From the NCBI GenBank assembly GCA_021613375.1, contig CM038716.1, positions 4,611,684-4,675,683 of the forward strand: a DNA stretch of 64,000 bases, read 5' to 3'. This document shows, piece after piece, positions 33,650-46,059 of this stretch; within the stretch, counting starts at the first letter, position 1, and each line of letters opens with the position of its first letter. The notes beneath the pieces were generated by a model. The model searched no databases. It saw only the letters and a program-made list of their open reading frames with translations, and had not been told where the DNA came from. A program made the translations under genes and the position numbers. The DNA is from Megaleporinus macrocephalus. Its lineage: Eukaryota > Chordata > Actinopteri > Characiformes > Anostomidae.

Positions 33650-33832
33650 ACAATCACTCGCGTGCATCTAAAGTTGTGGGAGAGTTTCACACAGAAACAC
33701 AACAGTGTGGTGCTCTGTCAGCTCTGCAGAGTGGAGATGATCACAACAGTACAACTGCTATACATGAGCACTTGAAGCTCAAACATCCCGTAGAGCTTCA
33801 TCAACACAGCAGTAAGACAGCACCTGTTTACT
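33650..33832 (+). pseudogene. BED zinc-finger fragment of a hAT transposase
   Basis: Reading across two frames gives SKVVGEF.. / KLWESFTQKHNSVVLCQLCR and then HNSTTAIHEHLKLKHPVE. This is the BED layout: an aromatic residue, CxxC (CQLC), then HxxxxH (HEHLKLKH). A frame change between the two halves shows it is no longer coding. A paralogous piece lies on the minus strand at 53,500-53,690. Confidence 0.7.
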
Positions 33833-34122
33833 AGTTGTTCTTATCTTAGCAGATTATTTTAAGATTATTAACACGTGTAACTTGTTTCGATACCGTGGGA
33901 GCTTTAAAACACATGTAGTTGCTTCTCAAACGACTCTCTGCAACATATATAGTCCACAGACTGTCCGATTTCTCATGCATGAGGCGTGTAGGCTATGTGT
34001 CATTTGTGCCTCTGAAAGTCCAGTCAGAGCGTAAACCCTTAGTCTTTAATCATTTATTATTCTGTGCGTTTAAGGTACCTTTAATACATTAATTCCCTCA
34101 TGTTCTTTTGACAACAAATTGC

Positions 34123-34250
<128 letters not shown>

Positions 34251-34399
34251 AAACCAACCATTGGTTACATAACAAAATAATAAAAAATTTAATTCCTAAC
34301 ACACTCACATTAGAATAATATAAAAATTTGTTGTTAGACTAATTGAAAAAACAATTGTTAGATTATCGATTAAGAAATTAATTATGCAGCCCTAACTAT

Positions 34400-35360
34400 A
34401 CTACTCTGGAATGGATCCAGAGAGTGTTAGAAGAGCGACAACAGTTTTAAATCTAGGATGAACATGAACATGAGCCTTTAGCTTTGTTTAGCCCACTGTT
34501 AGCTGTATAACACATCTATTCTGTAATCACACTTTATATTTAGGTAATTTTCATATTTAGCTTTCTTTCTTTTAAATCTATTGTTTAATTTTTTTCTTTT
34601 AAATCTATTATTTAAATCTATTGTTTAGATCTTTTTGCATTTTAGTTTGAGGTTTCTTCATATTTGTTCATATAAAGCTCTTCGAATGGCCGCAGTGTGT
34701 GAAAGGTTCTATACACACACACTCGCCTTGCTGTGCGTTACATCTCACTTGATTTTCCTGTCGTCCTTGTTGGTTTGAAGCTGTGCGATGTGTTCTTTGC
34801 CATTGTTTTCATTGTTCTCCATAGTTGTCCACTCTTGTTAAATAAAGACAGCTGCACTTACATCCAGCCTCCCCACTCGCCAAACATGACAGCAATAAAT
34901 ATGATTGATGACTAAAAACGTTTTCATTAGATGAAACAAACGTTGACCATTTTTTAAATTTGGGACATATTTGCAGCTGAAAAAAGGCTATGACTTGGAA
35001 AAGGCTGTGACTTTATATTTTATAGGCTTTTGGTGATTCCCAACCCTACTGAGCATTTTTGTTCACCACAAGTTATCTTGTTTTGGGCAAAACAAAAGAA
35101 GCATGTCTCGTATCATTGTGTGTTTGTCATAATATTACAGAACACATATCTTGAGAGCATGTTGTTCTTATTACATTCTCACTTTGACATCATGTGTAAT
35201 TATATTAATTCTAATATAGTTCTAGTCAAACGTACTTGGTGACTTTGAAACTGTTGTAAAATATATACACAGTGTATATGTTTATAATTGCAAACCTCTG
35301 TATTCTCTGTATTCTGTAGAATTAAAAACATTGTGCTGTTCATCGAATATTCTTTTACCA
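34400..35360. other. Noncoding DNA, no gene recognised
   Basis: Nothing recognised beyond short chance frames. Confidence 0.4.
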
Positions 35361-35375
35361 TTATGGTGCTTGCTA

Positions 35376-36110
35376 AAATAACAGTGTGGCCAAATCAAAG
35401 ATTTGGTACTTTCTTAAAAAGATGGACTGCACTGGCAAGTTTTAGCACCACCAAAACCTTTGGAAGCTGGACAATCACAGAATTCTTCCCAATGTCTAAA
35501 AGAGGTTAGCATATCATTACCACTGAGTCTACAATCAAGAGAAGCTTTCACAGATGTCAAATACAAAGAGCTTATATTTACCTCAATTTGCAGACATCTA
35601 AAAAAACCTGGCCAGTTCTTTTTCAGGAAAATCATATGATTGGACAGAAGAAACTAAGATGAAGGGTAGAGAAGGGTATGAATAAGGACAGGGAGGTGAA
35701 TGCAGTATTATGGCATGAACTACTATGTCTGCCAGTGGAACCGGGTCACTGGTGTTTATTGATGAGCTGGCTGCTTATAGAAGTATAAATGATGAATGCT
35801 GAAGTGTACAGAGCTTTAGTTTCAGCTCAGAGGCAGTCAAGGGCTTCAAAACTGATAGGACGGCGCTTCACAGTACAGATGGATAATGACCCCAAACATT
35901 CTGCAAAAGCCACGCAAGAGCTTCTTAAGGCAAACAAATGGAAAGTTCTTAGATAGCCAAGTCAGTGACCTGTTCTGAACCGAATGGAGCTTTTCTTTTT
36001 ACATACTAAAGACAAAACTAAAGGAGAAACACTCAAACAAGCAGAAAATCAGCATTTGGTGATGTCCGTGGGTTCCACAGTTCAGGCAGTCATATTTTAT
36101 TTTATTAAAC
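35376..36110 (+). pseudogene. Tc1-like transposase relic A
   Basis: Pieces of one transposase appear in order, in shifting frames: HLKKPGQFF (about 35,590), GTGSLVFIDELAAYRS (about 35,735), TVQMDNDPKHSAKATQELL (about 35,875) and then a decayed C-terminus with KTKLK-like sequence near 36,010. MDNDPKH carries the second catalytic aspartate region of this Tc1 lineage. The earlier piece FGTFLKRWTALASF comes from the 5' part. Many frame changes and stops are present, so it is inactive. Full length would be about 340 codons. Confidence 0.75.
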
Positions 36111-36114
36111 TTTT

Positions 36115-36590
36115 TTATTTAGCCTTTAATTGAAACAGGCAAGCCATTGACAGCTTGGCATGCAAGAGAAGGGGGAAAATAGACACACAAAAAATTACAT
36201 AATAATAATATTATTATAAAAATGCACAAGTATCACTACAAACATCTTTAATGTGAGTCTTAAAGGCAGTCACTGAAATAGAAGTGCCCAGTTTTAGAGT
36301 TTCTGGTAGCTTGTTCTAGTTCTCAACAGCAGCGAGCTGAAATGATAAAATAAGATAATAAGATAATCCTAAAGTGGGGAAATTCACAAAGTTACAGCAG
36401 CAAAGGGATAGCAAGGCACTCAGTTTAAATATAAATAATAAAAAGTCAAGAATTTTTAAGATTGTAATTACAAATGGACAGCTGAGAGCTTTACTGGAGT
36501 TTTAACTTGATTTTAATGGACCTGGTGTTATATGTAGCAGATCATTGCTAGTACCTCAGAAGCAGAAAAACTAGTCATTCCAAAACAGTT
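36115..36590. other. Noncoding DNA, no gene recognised
   Basis: Nothing recognised. Confidence 0.4.
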
Positions 36591-36730
36591 TATAACTTTC
36601 AATGCAAGTGAATTTAAAGAGGTTTTATTCCAAGGAATTTTGAAGCATTCGGATTGGTCCATTCATCGTGAAACTTTCACAGGACATAAAGAGCAGCAGT
36701 GGTGTTTAAAAGATATAGAAATTGGAAATT
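36590..36730 (+). mobile_element. Family A MITE, partial
   Basis: CAATGCAAGTGAATTTAAAG, GGATTGGTCCATTCATCGTG and AAAGAGCAGCAGTGGTGTT match the family A middle. Neither end is preserved. Confidence 0.6.
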
Positions 36731-36904
36731 TGCAGCAAATCGTACAGTAGAATGACTCAGAGGGTCAAGCTTTTGAAGCAAACCTTTGGCGTCAAATCCA
36801 TAAATTATGTCACTGTAATCAAACAGAGGACATACAGTATGTTGTTTGCTATAGAATTTTTTGGGGGAAATAGACTCATTGTTTCTTTCTAAACCTAAGC
36901 ACTC

Positions 36905-37262
36905 TTACACCTTAAAATGTTTACATTTACAGTGTTATGTTTACATTGTTACAGTGTGCAATATTTTGTCAGAACTGTGCAATATATATATATTCCCTTT
37001 AAGTGCAATACATCTGCAAAAAACACTTTTTTGAAGTATATCTATCTATATAGAGTATATCTCACTATTTATCACACACACTCTTTCTATATTTTCCACC
37101 GCACTGTCATGTTGTTATTTATTTGTCATGTTAGTTGTATGTCCTGTGTTTTTATATATCTGCACATTGGAGTTTGGAGAAACGCAATCTCGTTCAGCTG
37201 TGCACTCAGTTGTAAAGTCTGAATGACAATAAAGTTCACTTTGACTTTGACTTTGACTTTGA
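36905..37262 (+). mobile_element. 3' end of a non-LTR retrotransposon with (TTTGAC)n tail
   Basis: The sequence ends AATGACAATAAAGTTCACTT followed by three TTTGAC repeats. A polyadenylation-like AATAAA and a short hexamer tail are typical of fish LINE 3' ends. A similar tail (AATGACAATAAAAACGCTTG) occurs at about 54,567. Confidence 0.5.
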
Positions 37263-37560
37263 AGGTGGACAATCACAGAATTCTTTCTGTAGTGAAAGAA
37301 AAAACCCTTCACAACATCAAGAAGAGGTTAACATATCATTATCAGAGTCTACAATCAAGAGAAGCTTTCATAGACGTCGAGCTTACCTCAATATGCAAAT
37401 ATCTAAAAAAGCCTGGCCAGTTCTTTTTCAGGAAAATGATGAATGATGGGACAGAAGAAACTAAGATAAAGGGAAGGCAAGAGAAGAGTATGAAGAAGGA
37501 CAGGAAGGGCTCATGATCCAGAGTATACTACATGATATGCGAAACATGGTGAAGCCAGTG
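37262..37560 (+). pseudogene. Tc1-like transposase relic B
   Basis: It is a second copy of the lineage seen at 35.4 kb. From 37,266 it reads DNHRILSVVKEKTLHNIKK, then after a frame change STIKRSFHRRRA (a helix-turn-helix-type region), then LKKPGQF, ETKI and GSDPEYTT-like sequence. Only the N-terminal to central part is present, in broken frames. It begins directly at the LINE tail, so one element probably inserted beside the other. Confidence 0.7.
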
Positions 37561-37808
37561 TTAACTTTCGATGCAGGTGAATGTAAAGAGGATTCGAGTT
37601 TCAGTGACTCACATAAGTTTATCATAGACAACAAAGGATTCGCCTTCAAAATAATCATTGCGTTCACAATTATGTTGCTTTGTCCAGTTCATTTTGAGCA
37701 ATGTAGAAATTAAGGGAGTGTAAAAATATATAATTGGTGACTGTATTCAAAGGCAAAATGACAAGTATTGTGTCACTGTCCCAATACTTATGAAACTGAC
37801 TGTATGTG

Positions 37809-38275
37809 CAGTACTGTGCAAAAGGTTTTAGGCACCTGGGGACATTATTATATTTGAACAGCTAATTTGCACACTCAGTTAGTTATTTACTGTTATTTTC
37901 TGAGCAAAACACTTTATTATTTAAATATTTAAATAATAATTATACAGTAAGTAGTGCTTTTACATACATCAATATGATTATTTAACCCTTTCCCAACCTA
38001 ATATTATTTACAGTTCTCATCTAATACCTGCTGTGACTGCTCAGTACTTCATTAAGCTAAATCAAGATTGCTGCTGAAGGAACTGAACATATTCATACAA
38101 TGTCTGGGGCGTCCAGGACTGGAACTCAAGATATGATCTTTCTGCTACTTTGTATTGTATGTATGATTATTTCCATCTGTTCTAATGATATCTGGTGTTC
38201 TTACTGGTGGAAATACACTTATTTCTAAGATAAAGGCTTTTAAACAATCAGACGGCCAAGACTTTGCACAGTAGT
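37809..38275. mobile_element. MITE with Tc1-type ends, ~470 bp
   Basis: The left end CAGTACTGTGCAAAAGGTTT and the inverted right end CACTACTGTGCAAAGTCTTG are clear inverted repeats. The interior has no coding capacity. Confidence 0.75.
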
Positions 38276-38279
38276 GTAT

Positions 38280-38985
38280 GTATATAATGTATGTATGTGT
38301 ATAAGTTAATGAGTTAATGTGTACTTGACATCTGCTGAAGGAGAGTGTGATCTTGAGAGGGTGGAACCAAAGCCAGATTGAGTCAGTCCCACTCTATACC
38401 CTCCACTGTTACGTAATAAAGTTATTAAATGTTCATAAAAATGCATATAATAATGATATTTTATTGTTATTAAGGCTTCTATGGAATTATCTGCTCAATA
38501 TATATTTTCAATATATATATATTAGATTTTCTCCTTATTTTCTAATACTGAACAATGAACTTGTGGCTGTTTGGACTGTAGATTAAATGCATTGACCTTT
38601 GCACAGAGCTGCACATGTTTGATGCAGGCTGGAATAAAAACGCATTGTGATTCGTCCAGCCCGCAACAGCAGCGGGTCAGTCAGTCTATTTCCTGCCCAC
38701 CAAGAACCATTGTTAAGAGAAGATTAACGTGTGTGTGTGTATTCTTACTCATGAACACACCCCGGCCTGAACACACACTCGTGTGCATCCACGTGCTTGA
38801 TGCAGGGAGCCTTTTATCTGCTTTCTTCTGGAGTTGCACCGTTTTGAAATCAGGGATTAGCTTTGAAGCTACGCCGAACTTCTTTATGTGGAAGCGTTGA
38901 GGTGGTTTGTGATTCCGTTGATCAGTAAACGACTGTGTTGATAAGCTTCACACTGAAGTTCTACATTCTCTCTTTTTCCTCTTCA
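38280..38985. other. Unique DNA upstream of the first coding exon
   Basis: No exon recognised with confidence. A possible splice acceptor (TTTTTCCTCTTCAG) ends at 38,986 and could start an alternative 5' untranslated exon. Confidence 0.4.
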
Positions 38986-39149
38986 GGTGTAAGAGGCCTC
39001 TAGTCTACCTCACCTCACCTGGCCAAGCTCAGCCTTGTGAGGAACAGATAAAAGATAGGAAACGAGAGAAGAGGACGCATAGAAGATGAGATAGAAGAAC
39101 CGAGAGTGGAGTAGACGAAGAAGCTCAGAGTCTCTGCTATTTCCCACGT

Positions 39150-39217
39150 TTCTCTCTCTCTCTCTCTCTCTCTCATCCCTCTCTCATCCCTCTCTCCCTC
39201 CCCTCTGTCTTTCTCAG
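39150..39217 (+). repeat. (CT)n tract forming the acceptor of the first coding exon
   Basis: TCTCTC repeats and CTCTCATCC variants end in CTGTCTTTCTCAG at 39,217. As a ~65-base pyrimidine run followed by AG it makes a very strong splice acceptor, placed one base before the start codon. It could instead lie in a 5' untranslated exon beginning at 38,987. Confidence 0.7.
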
Positions 39218-39575
39218 TATGAGACTGCAGGAGGATGTGAACCCTCTGGTGTTTCTCTTGTTCAGAGTGCTGGTATGGCTCTACTCTCTGCTGTCCTACC
39301 TGCCCGCTCTGCTGCTGGGCTCTACCAGCTCGGGCTCCCTCAGCCACCCCTCGCAGCGGGTAAAGGCCCGCTCTGTCAGCGGACGTCCAGCCGGCCCCTA
39401 CAGGGACGTGACTGCTCTAGACAAACTGACCACATGCCTTCAGCCGGGTGTAAACACCTTGGACACGGTGTTTGAAGCTTCGGCCAAGCGCTTCTCCAAG
39501 CAGGACTTCCTGGGGACCAGACAGGTGCTGCGTGAGGAGGAGGAGATGCAGGAGAACGGGAAAGTTTTCAAGAAG
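39218..39575 (+). CDS. acsl3: Acyl-CoA synthetase long-chain family member 3, coding exon 1
   Basis: Acsl3 activates long-chain fatty acids with ATP and CoA (acyl-AMP, then acyl-CoA) on the ER and on forming lipid droplets. This exon gives residues 1-119 from ATG 39,219. Residues about 8-35 (VNPLVFLLFRVLVWLYSLLS and onward) form the hydrophobic ER/lipid-droplet anchor. Then come KARSVSGRPAGPYRDVTALD, LGTRQVLREEEEMQENGKVF and KK, which are family landmarks. The chosen Met aligns with the second Met of mammalian ACSL3, so the short N-terminal extension of the mammalian protein is absent or lies in another exon. The donor after AAG is GTGAGG (phase 0). The exon series that follows matches ACSL3 better than ACSL4 ([21 protein letters not shown]). 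Teleosts carry two copies, acsl3a and acsl3b, and I cannot tell which this is. Confidence 0.88.
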
Positions 39576-39749
39576 GTGAGGAAAGATCAGCGTGTAACAC
39601 AAGGCTCTATGGAAATGACTGGTATCTGATGGATGGACTGTTTCTACTAGAGTATAGCTGTGGTAGTTAAATCTTTATGTCTGAAATTAGCTTTGGAATG
39701 TCAGAAGCACCTATGTGAAGACAGCAGTGTGGCTGACAATCTGAGAAAT

Positions 39750-40009
39750 ATATCATTGCTGTCCAATGAAAAAAAAGCATCTCCAAGATGGCAACTTTTC
39801 AGGAGAGGCTAAAAACAGTCTTTAGTTTCAATGTAAGTCAATGGAACCAGAATGTTTTCCAGCCTGTTTTGAAGCATTTCTGTTGGTCCATTCATCATTA
39901 ATTGTTTACACGATGTAAATGGCAGGTGCCGCGTTCAAATGCTATAAGAAATTAAATGAAAATCAAGAAAAACAGAGATGCATGTTTTTTTCTTGGACAG
40001 CGACGGTAT
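39750..40009 (+). mobile_element. Family A MITE, well-preserved copy
   Basis: The left end ATATCATTGCTGTCCAATGA and the inverted right end ATACCGTCGCTGTCCAAGAA frame 260 bp. The interior has the family phrases GCATCTCCAAGATGGCAACT, AATGTAAGTCAATGGAACCA and TCTGTTGGTCCATTCATCAT. It lies in intron 1 of the coding part of acsl3 and serves as a reference for this family. Confidence 0.9.
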
Positions 40010-40122
40010 CCCCCAATATATCCCCCAATGTTTTATTTGAGCCCTTAAGTAGAAGGATCAGGTATGAATTAACCCAAAATTGATACAGCATGTCTGATGT
40101 ATGTATGGTTGAAGGTGTAGAG

Positions 40123-40798
40123 CAGGGGTGTTTAGTTAGAGTTCAGTAAGGTCCAGTCAAAGGAAGTTTCCTCAGGCCAAGGTCTAGACCCTCATCATTT
40201 CTAACTTGTGTTATAATTCATATACTGTAAACTGAAGTAGCCTAGTATCAGCATCTTATGTTATCAGCAAATGAAAGACCAACACATCACACATACCATT
40301 CAGTATATTTCAGTATGTTTACTACTTAAATGCTGAACTGAATGAACTATTTATACACCTTCACATAAAAGTAAAAACAAGGGCTATATTAAAAAAACAG
40401 AATACTTTTCAAAAAAGTGCATCTTAAAGAGCTTATTGTCTTTTTAGAGCACGTTATTTTCTGACTTTCTTTATTTTCCAACACGCTTTATTCTCTGACT
40501 CACTTTATTCTCTGACTGCAGCTTCTCGCTTCATACCTCGCTTGTGTGTGTACCACAGGCTTGAATCTGCACAGATCTGTTTAGCTAAGGAGCGCCTTTA
40601 GTGATCTTACAATGCACGTGATTGGTCTGTGAGTTTACTGCGTCACAAAGCCCGTATACCGTAAAGACGAGAAAAGTTCCGCCGCTTAAAATAAACACTG
40701 TCTAATTTATATCCTTCTCAATAGTTTATTAGTTTGGGTCAGCATTGGACAATGTCTGGGCCCAGATCAGACCATGGTCCACCTATTAGTGACCGCTG
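40123..40798 (+). mobile_element. Family E hAT-type element, uninterrupted copy
   Basis: It starts CAGGGGTGTTTAGTTAGAG and ends CTATTAGTGACCGCTG. The flanks GTGTAGAG and GTGTAGGA agree at 6 of 8 positions. It aligns throughout with 31,931-32,936 but lacks the nested family A copy. Confidence 0.85.
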
Positions 40799-41059
40799 GT
40801 GTAGGAACTATTCCGGCTGACTAACATAGCTGCAGCCTGTAGCGCTGCTGTGGTGGGGTCATAATTTTCTCTTTATCTACTCTGGGGTTGGGGGAAGTCA
40901 CTGTTCAGATTTAAACAAGCAAAAACTAAATGACTATGTAATTACTGTATAATTACCGTAATTGCTGCAGTGATTTATATGTTTAAGCTAGCAACAATTT
41001 TTTAAGCCTAACTGATTCAGTGAATAGCTCCTTATTCCTTCAATGAACATGTGGAAAGA

Positions 41060-41810
41060 CGTATCCTGTGGTCACAAAAAAGATGTTACTGTGCCAAATT
41101 ACTGGCATTAAGCAAAGAAATGAGGAGACTTGGGTTAAAACTTTACTAAAGAAATGTGATCAGGAAAAAAATGGAGACCACTTATATACAGTACAACTCA
41201 CAGCTGTGTTTAATAGTTACAGTAAGAGAATGTCCCCATCATGAGAACTCACAGGACTGGGACGAACAGCTGTGTGGCCAGAAGATATACGCTTATTAGT
41301 GAAGTTTATCACATTTGCTGGGGAGCATAAAAACTAGATTCTAGAGCAGTAAAGAAGAAAAGCTCACATGGTCTGATGAGTCCAGACTGACTCTATTTTA
41401 GCGCGATGTACTTATCAAGGTAAGAAAAGAAGCATGTGAAGTCATATACCCACTATTCATAGTTCCCACTGTACGAGCCTCTGGAGGCAGTGTTACGATC
41501 TGGGGCTGCTTCACTTGGTCAGGTTGAGGCTCAGAAACGTTATGCAATAATGAAATGAAGTCAACTGACCACCTGAATGTCCTGAATGTCCAGGTTACCT
41601 GAGAGCATGCATTCATCTGGCTCAGACTGTGGTTAAGGGTGCTAAGGAATCATTTGCACACATAAACTGACCACCACAGTGTTCTGACCTTAAACCCAGC
41701 CTGGAATGGGCTGGAGACGACTATATGGAGTGGTTCGTCTCTCCGCTGTTCAGTACAAGATCTCGGCCAAAACTGTATGCAACTTTGGATGAAAATAAAT
41801 GTTGTGACAT
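41060..41810 (+). pseudogene. Tc1-like transposase relic C
   Basis: The stretch ACAGCTGTGTGGCCAGAAGA, TTTGCTGGGGAGCATAAAAA and AGCTCACATGGTCTGATGAG matches the central Tc1 transposase region (WSDES-type, first catalytic aspartate). It is followed by GTTACGATCTGGGGCTGCTT (VTIWGCF) and a decayed C-terminus. All frames are broken. It is closely similar to the element at 58,004-58,655. Confidence 0.7.
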
Positions 41811-41829
41811 CACATAGTGTTGTTGACTT

Positions 41830-43405
41830 TATATTAAGAAGAATGTTTATGTGTGTGTGGGGGGGTAAGAGTGTTTATAATCCCCATACTCTGACTTGCA
41901 CAATCCCACAAGTGTGTAGAACAAGCTCATTATAAGTGCAGGGTGACCAGTGGACCGACACGTGTTACTCTTGCTCCACCAGCGTCAATAATAACACACT
42001 CAAGAGCTTAGCTGGGCTTTCCAGGACTGCTCAACTCAGGTTCCCCAGTGGCTGTTAGGTTAAAATCTGCTTTGTTCTCAAAAACAGTAATATAACTATT
42101 TACACAAGCTGAGCAGTGTGTTTGGTCTAGAACCTCTTTCACCAGATGTAATCATTAAAGTATTAGAAAGCATTGCTAAATACAAATATCAACAGTTCAC
42201 TAGCACAGTCTTGATGCTACAGCAATAGATATCAATGAAAGTGATATCCACTGCAGTGCTTCCCAATCAGCCAGGGATGATTAGATTTCATAAATGCACT
42301 GCTTCCCAAACCTGAAACCCTTTATAGAGGCACTGATCGCAATTATTTTACACTTGTAACTCACTGGTTAACTATATTCTTCCAATCCTGCTATTGTTAG
42401 AATACACTCATGCAGAATTTTCTATTTCCCGCATATGCAGTAACTCCCAAACCAAATGATGGAGAGTTTCCATATCCACATAGCTGTTAATTCAATACCC
42501 ACCTTCATAAAAGCAGGGGTCACCACTGAGTGCATCCACAAAAGCAGCCATTTATGTTTTGAAACTCTAGCACAATCCCCAAAGCTACCAATACAATTTC
42601 CCAACTCCCAAACCCACCAAAGCTGTGCATCCTAGCCCAGACCCTGTAGGAGGCAGGAATTTATAAGCTACACTAAAAACTGCAGTAATCTCTGTTAGGA
42701 CACAGCCAGCAGTGTTTTCGTTAAAGGGCATTAAGTCTAAATCTAGGGCTCATACTTATGATGTGGTCATCATGGCTCTAGGTAGTGATGTGTGGTGCCT
42801 GTGCACACAGTTAGTGCCGTCATTAATAAGTACTCACCAGACGCTCTTGGGTATTAGCATGTTGTTCCCAAAGCTGCTACCTCGTTGGGATAAAAGTCAT
42901 ATAAACAAGCATAGGTCCTACAGATTGAACATGAAGAAACGACCCATCATTAAACCTCACTGGCATTACAATTCAGGAAAAGTGGTGCTTGCTCACATCA
43001 TAGTAAACCAGATACCGTGCTATCAGATCAATAAAGAATGTGGTATCCTGTCCACTGCACACAGTACTAGCTCACCTGAATGACAAAGGCAGAACTGTGG
43101 TCATTGGACTATGAGGGTTCTAAACTGTGGACCATCATAGGCCTTGTGTCTGGAAATGTTGAGTCGACAAACATGGACCAGGTAGGGCACTTCATTGGTG
43201 ATTTGGCAGTTACCTTCACTAAGACAGTAAGACATCGGGCCTGGAACTTCTCCCATCTGTTGTTGGGTCTGGAGAAGGTCTTTAAATTCATAGGAATGAC
43301 CATCAACAAGGATGTTGTTTCTTAACTAGTTGATGTACAGTAGAATACTTTTTAATAGGGTACCTAACATACTGGTATTGGTATAGTAGCTTCACAGCCA
43401 TTAGA
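41830..43405. other. acsl3 intron sequence, no further feature
   Basis: No exon recognised. Frames at 42,712-43,083 and 43,080-43,325 are open for 80-120 codons, but I recognise nothing in them; remnants of an unidentified mobile element are possible. Confidence 0.35.
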
Positions 43406-43409
43406 ACTA

Positions 43410-43500
43410 GTTTAGTTGTCCAAAGAAAAACACAAATTTTTATTTTCAATACCATTCTGCGAGAATACCTTGATGAATGAACCAATAGAAAAGCTCCACA
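43410..43500 (-). mobile_element. Family A MITE, partial
   Basis: TAGTTGTCCAAAGAAAAACA and ATGAATGAACCAATAGAAAA match one end and part of the middle. Confidence 0.55.
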
Positions 43501-43813
43501 ATAGCTTGTGTGTCAATTAATTGATAGATTTTGGAGGTGTCATTGTTTATTGTATGTATGAAATGAACTGAATGGAGAGTAATTAGTAACATTTGTAGGT
43601 TTAAAGCTACTGGGTTTACATTATCGGGCTGGACAACACAACACATCTGGACAGTCCACACACAATAAAGAGCTTATTCTCCAGCAGATGGCACTGTCTT
43701 ATCATTATTGGTCAGCAAACCCAAACAGAGTTTTATGTGTTTTGTGATGAATTAATTATAAGAGTCAGGACTAAACACTCTCTCTTTCTTTCTGTCTTTC
43801 TCTCCTGCTGTAG

Positions 43814-44805
<992 letters not shown>

Positions 44806-44810
44806 GCACT

Positions 44811-45292
44811 TTGTAGTTCTACACTTACAGGTATTAGTGTGTGTTGTGCTGGTGTGAGTAGATCAGACAAAGCAGTGCTGTTGGAGTTTTCAGACACCTC
44901 AGTGTCACTACTGGACTGAGAATAGTCCGCCAACCACAACTATCCAGCTGACAGCGTCCAGTGAGCAGCGTCCTGTGACCACTGAAGAAGAACTACAGAA
45001 TGACCAACACCACTGGGCAGTGACAGATGAGGTTTAGTCTCTGACTTTACATCTGCAAGGTGGACCAGACAGTGAGTGGACACAATGTTTAAAAACTGAT
45101 GTCTTATCCACTCACGCCAGCTCAACACACACTAACACACCACCACCATGTCAGTGTCCCTGCTGAGAATGACCCACCACCCGAATAATACCTGCTCTGT
45201 GAGGGTCCTTTGGGGTCCTGGCCACAGAACATCAGGGTAACAAAGCATGCAAGGAAATAGATCGACTACAGTCTGTAAGTGTAGAACTACAA
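44811..45292 (+). mobile_element. Family C fold-back MITE, intact copy
   Basis: The 19-bp left end TTGTAGTTCTACACTTACA is perfectly inverted at the right end (45,274-45,292). The interior is partly self-complementary (GTGCTGGTGTGAGTAGATCA against the CTTATCCACTCACGCCAGCT region). It has no coding capacity and serves as the reference for this family. Confidence 0.9.
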
Positions 45293-45294
45293 GA

Positions 45295-45297
<3 letters not shown>

Positions 45298-45388
<91 letters not shown>
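45298..45388. repeat. (TA)n microsatellite
   Basis: About 90 bp of uninterrupted TA repeats directly abut the family C element. Confidence 0.97.
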
Positions 45389-45389
<1 letters not shown>

Positions 45390-45437
45390 CCATGGACAAG
45401 TTAATTAACATAATTAACAATGAAGATTAGGACACAT

Positions 45438-45770
45438 CAGTGCGGTGGTGTAGTGGTTGGCACTGTCGCCTCACAGCAAGATGATCTGGGTTGGATTCCT
45501 GGTCCGGGCCAGTCTGTGAAGTGTGCATGTTCTCCCCGTGCTTGAGTGGGTTTCCTCCCACAGTCCAAACACATGCATGTTAGGTTGATCGGTCACTCTA
45601 AGTGCCCGTAGGTGTGAGTGTGTGTGTGTGAGTGTGTGTTGGCAATGCGATGGACTGGCGACCTGTGCACCCAAATGTGCCCTGCGTTTGCCCGATGACG
45701 CTGGGATTGGCTCCAGCCCCCTCCAACCCCTTGTGACCCGACTAGAGGCATAATAGCAAATAGATGGAAA
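45438..45770 (+). mobile_element. V-SINE (DANA-like), copy 3
   Basis: The head GCGGTGGTGTAGTGGTTGGC carries the A-box, GGGTTGGATTCCTGG the B-box, and GTGGGTTTCCTCCCACAGTC the V-SINE centre. The tail GATGACGCTGGGATTGGCTC ends near AAATAGATGG. Its head matches the unit of the 24.5-kb minisatellite. Confidence 0.88.
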
Positions 45771-45816
45771 GCTCAGCAAATACGCCATTCAAGTGTCCAC
45801 TCCAATCCTAACCAAC

Positions 45817-46056
45817 ATATTATGGCTGTCCAGAGGAAAACAAGTGTCTCCAAAACAGTAACTTTACAGGAGAGGACAAAGACTTTCTCAGCTTTCAGTG
45901 TAAGTTAACGTAAAGAGGTTTTGGAGCATTTCTATTGGTCCGCTCATGGTGAAACTTCCGCAGGATGTAAAGAGCAGCTGGTGTGTTTATGTATATAATG
46001 ATGCTGATATAGAAAAATGAAAAGCTGCATGTTTATCTTTGGACGGCGATGATATT
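45817..46056 (+). mobile_element. Family A MITE
   Basis: Ends are ATATTATGGCTGTCCAGAGG and GTTTATCTTTGGACGGCGAT. The middle has GTAACTTTACAGGAGAGGAC and TTCTATTGGTCCGCTCATGG. Confidence 0.88.
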
Positions 46057-46059
46057 CAT

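Noticed and set aside
43080..43325. 81-codon frame that might be an exon or retroelement piece
   Set aside because: No recognisable motif; it lies inside an acsl3 intron with no supporting splice sites in the right phase.
44811..45292. Structured noncoding RNA gene suggested by long self-complementarity
   Set aside because: The fold-back is explained by a MITE with perfect 19-bp ends and several other copies in the window.
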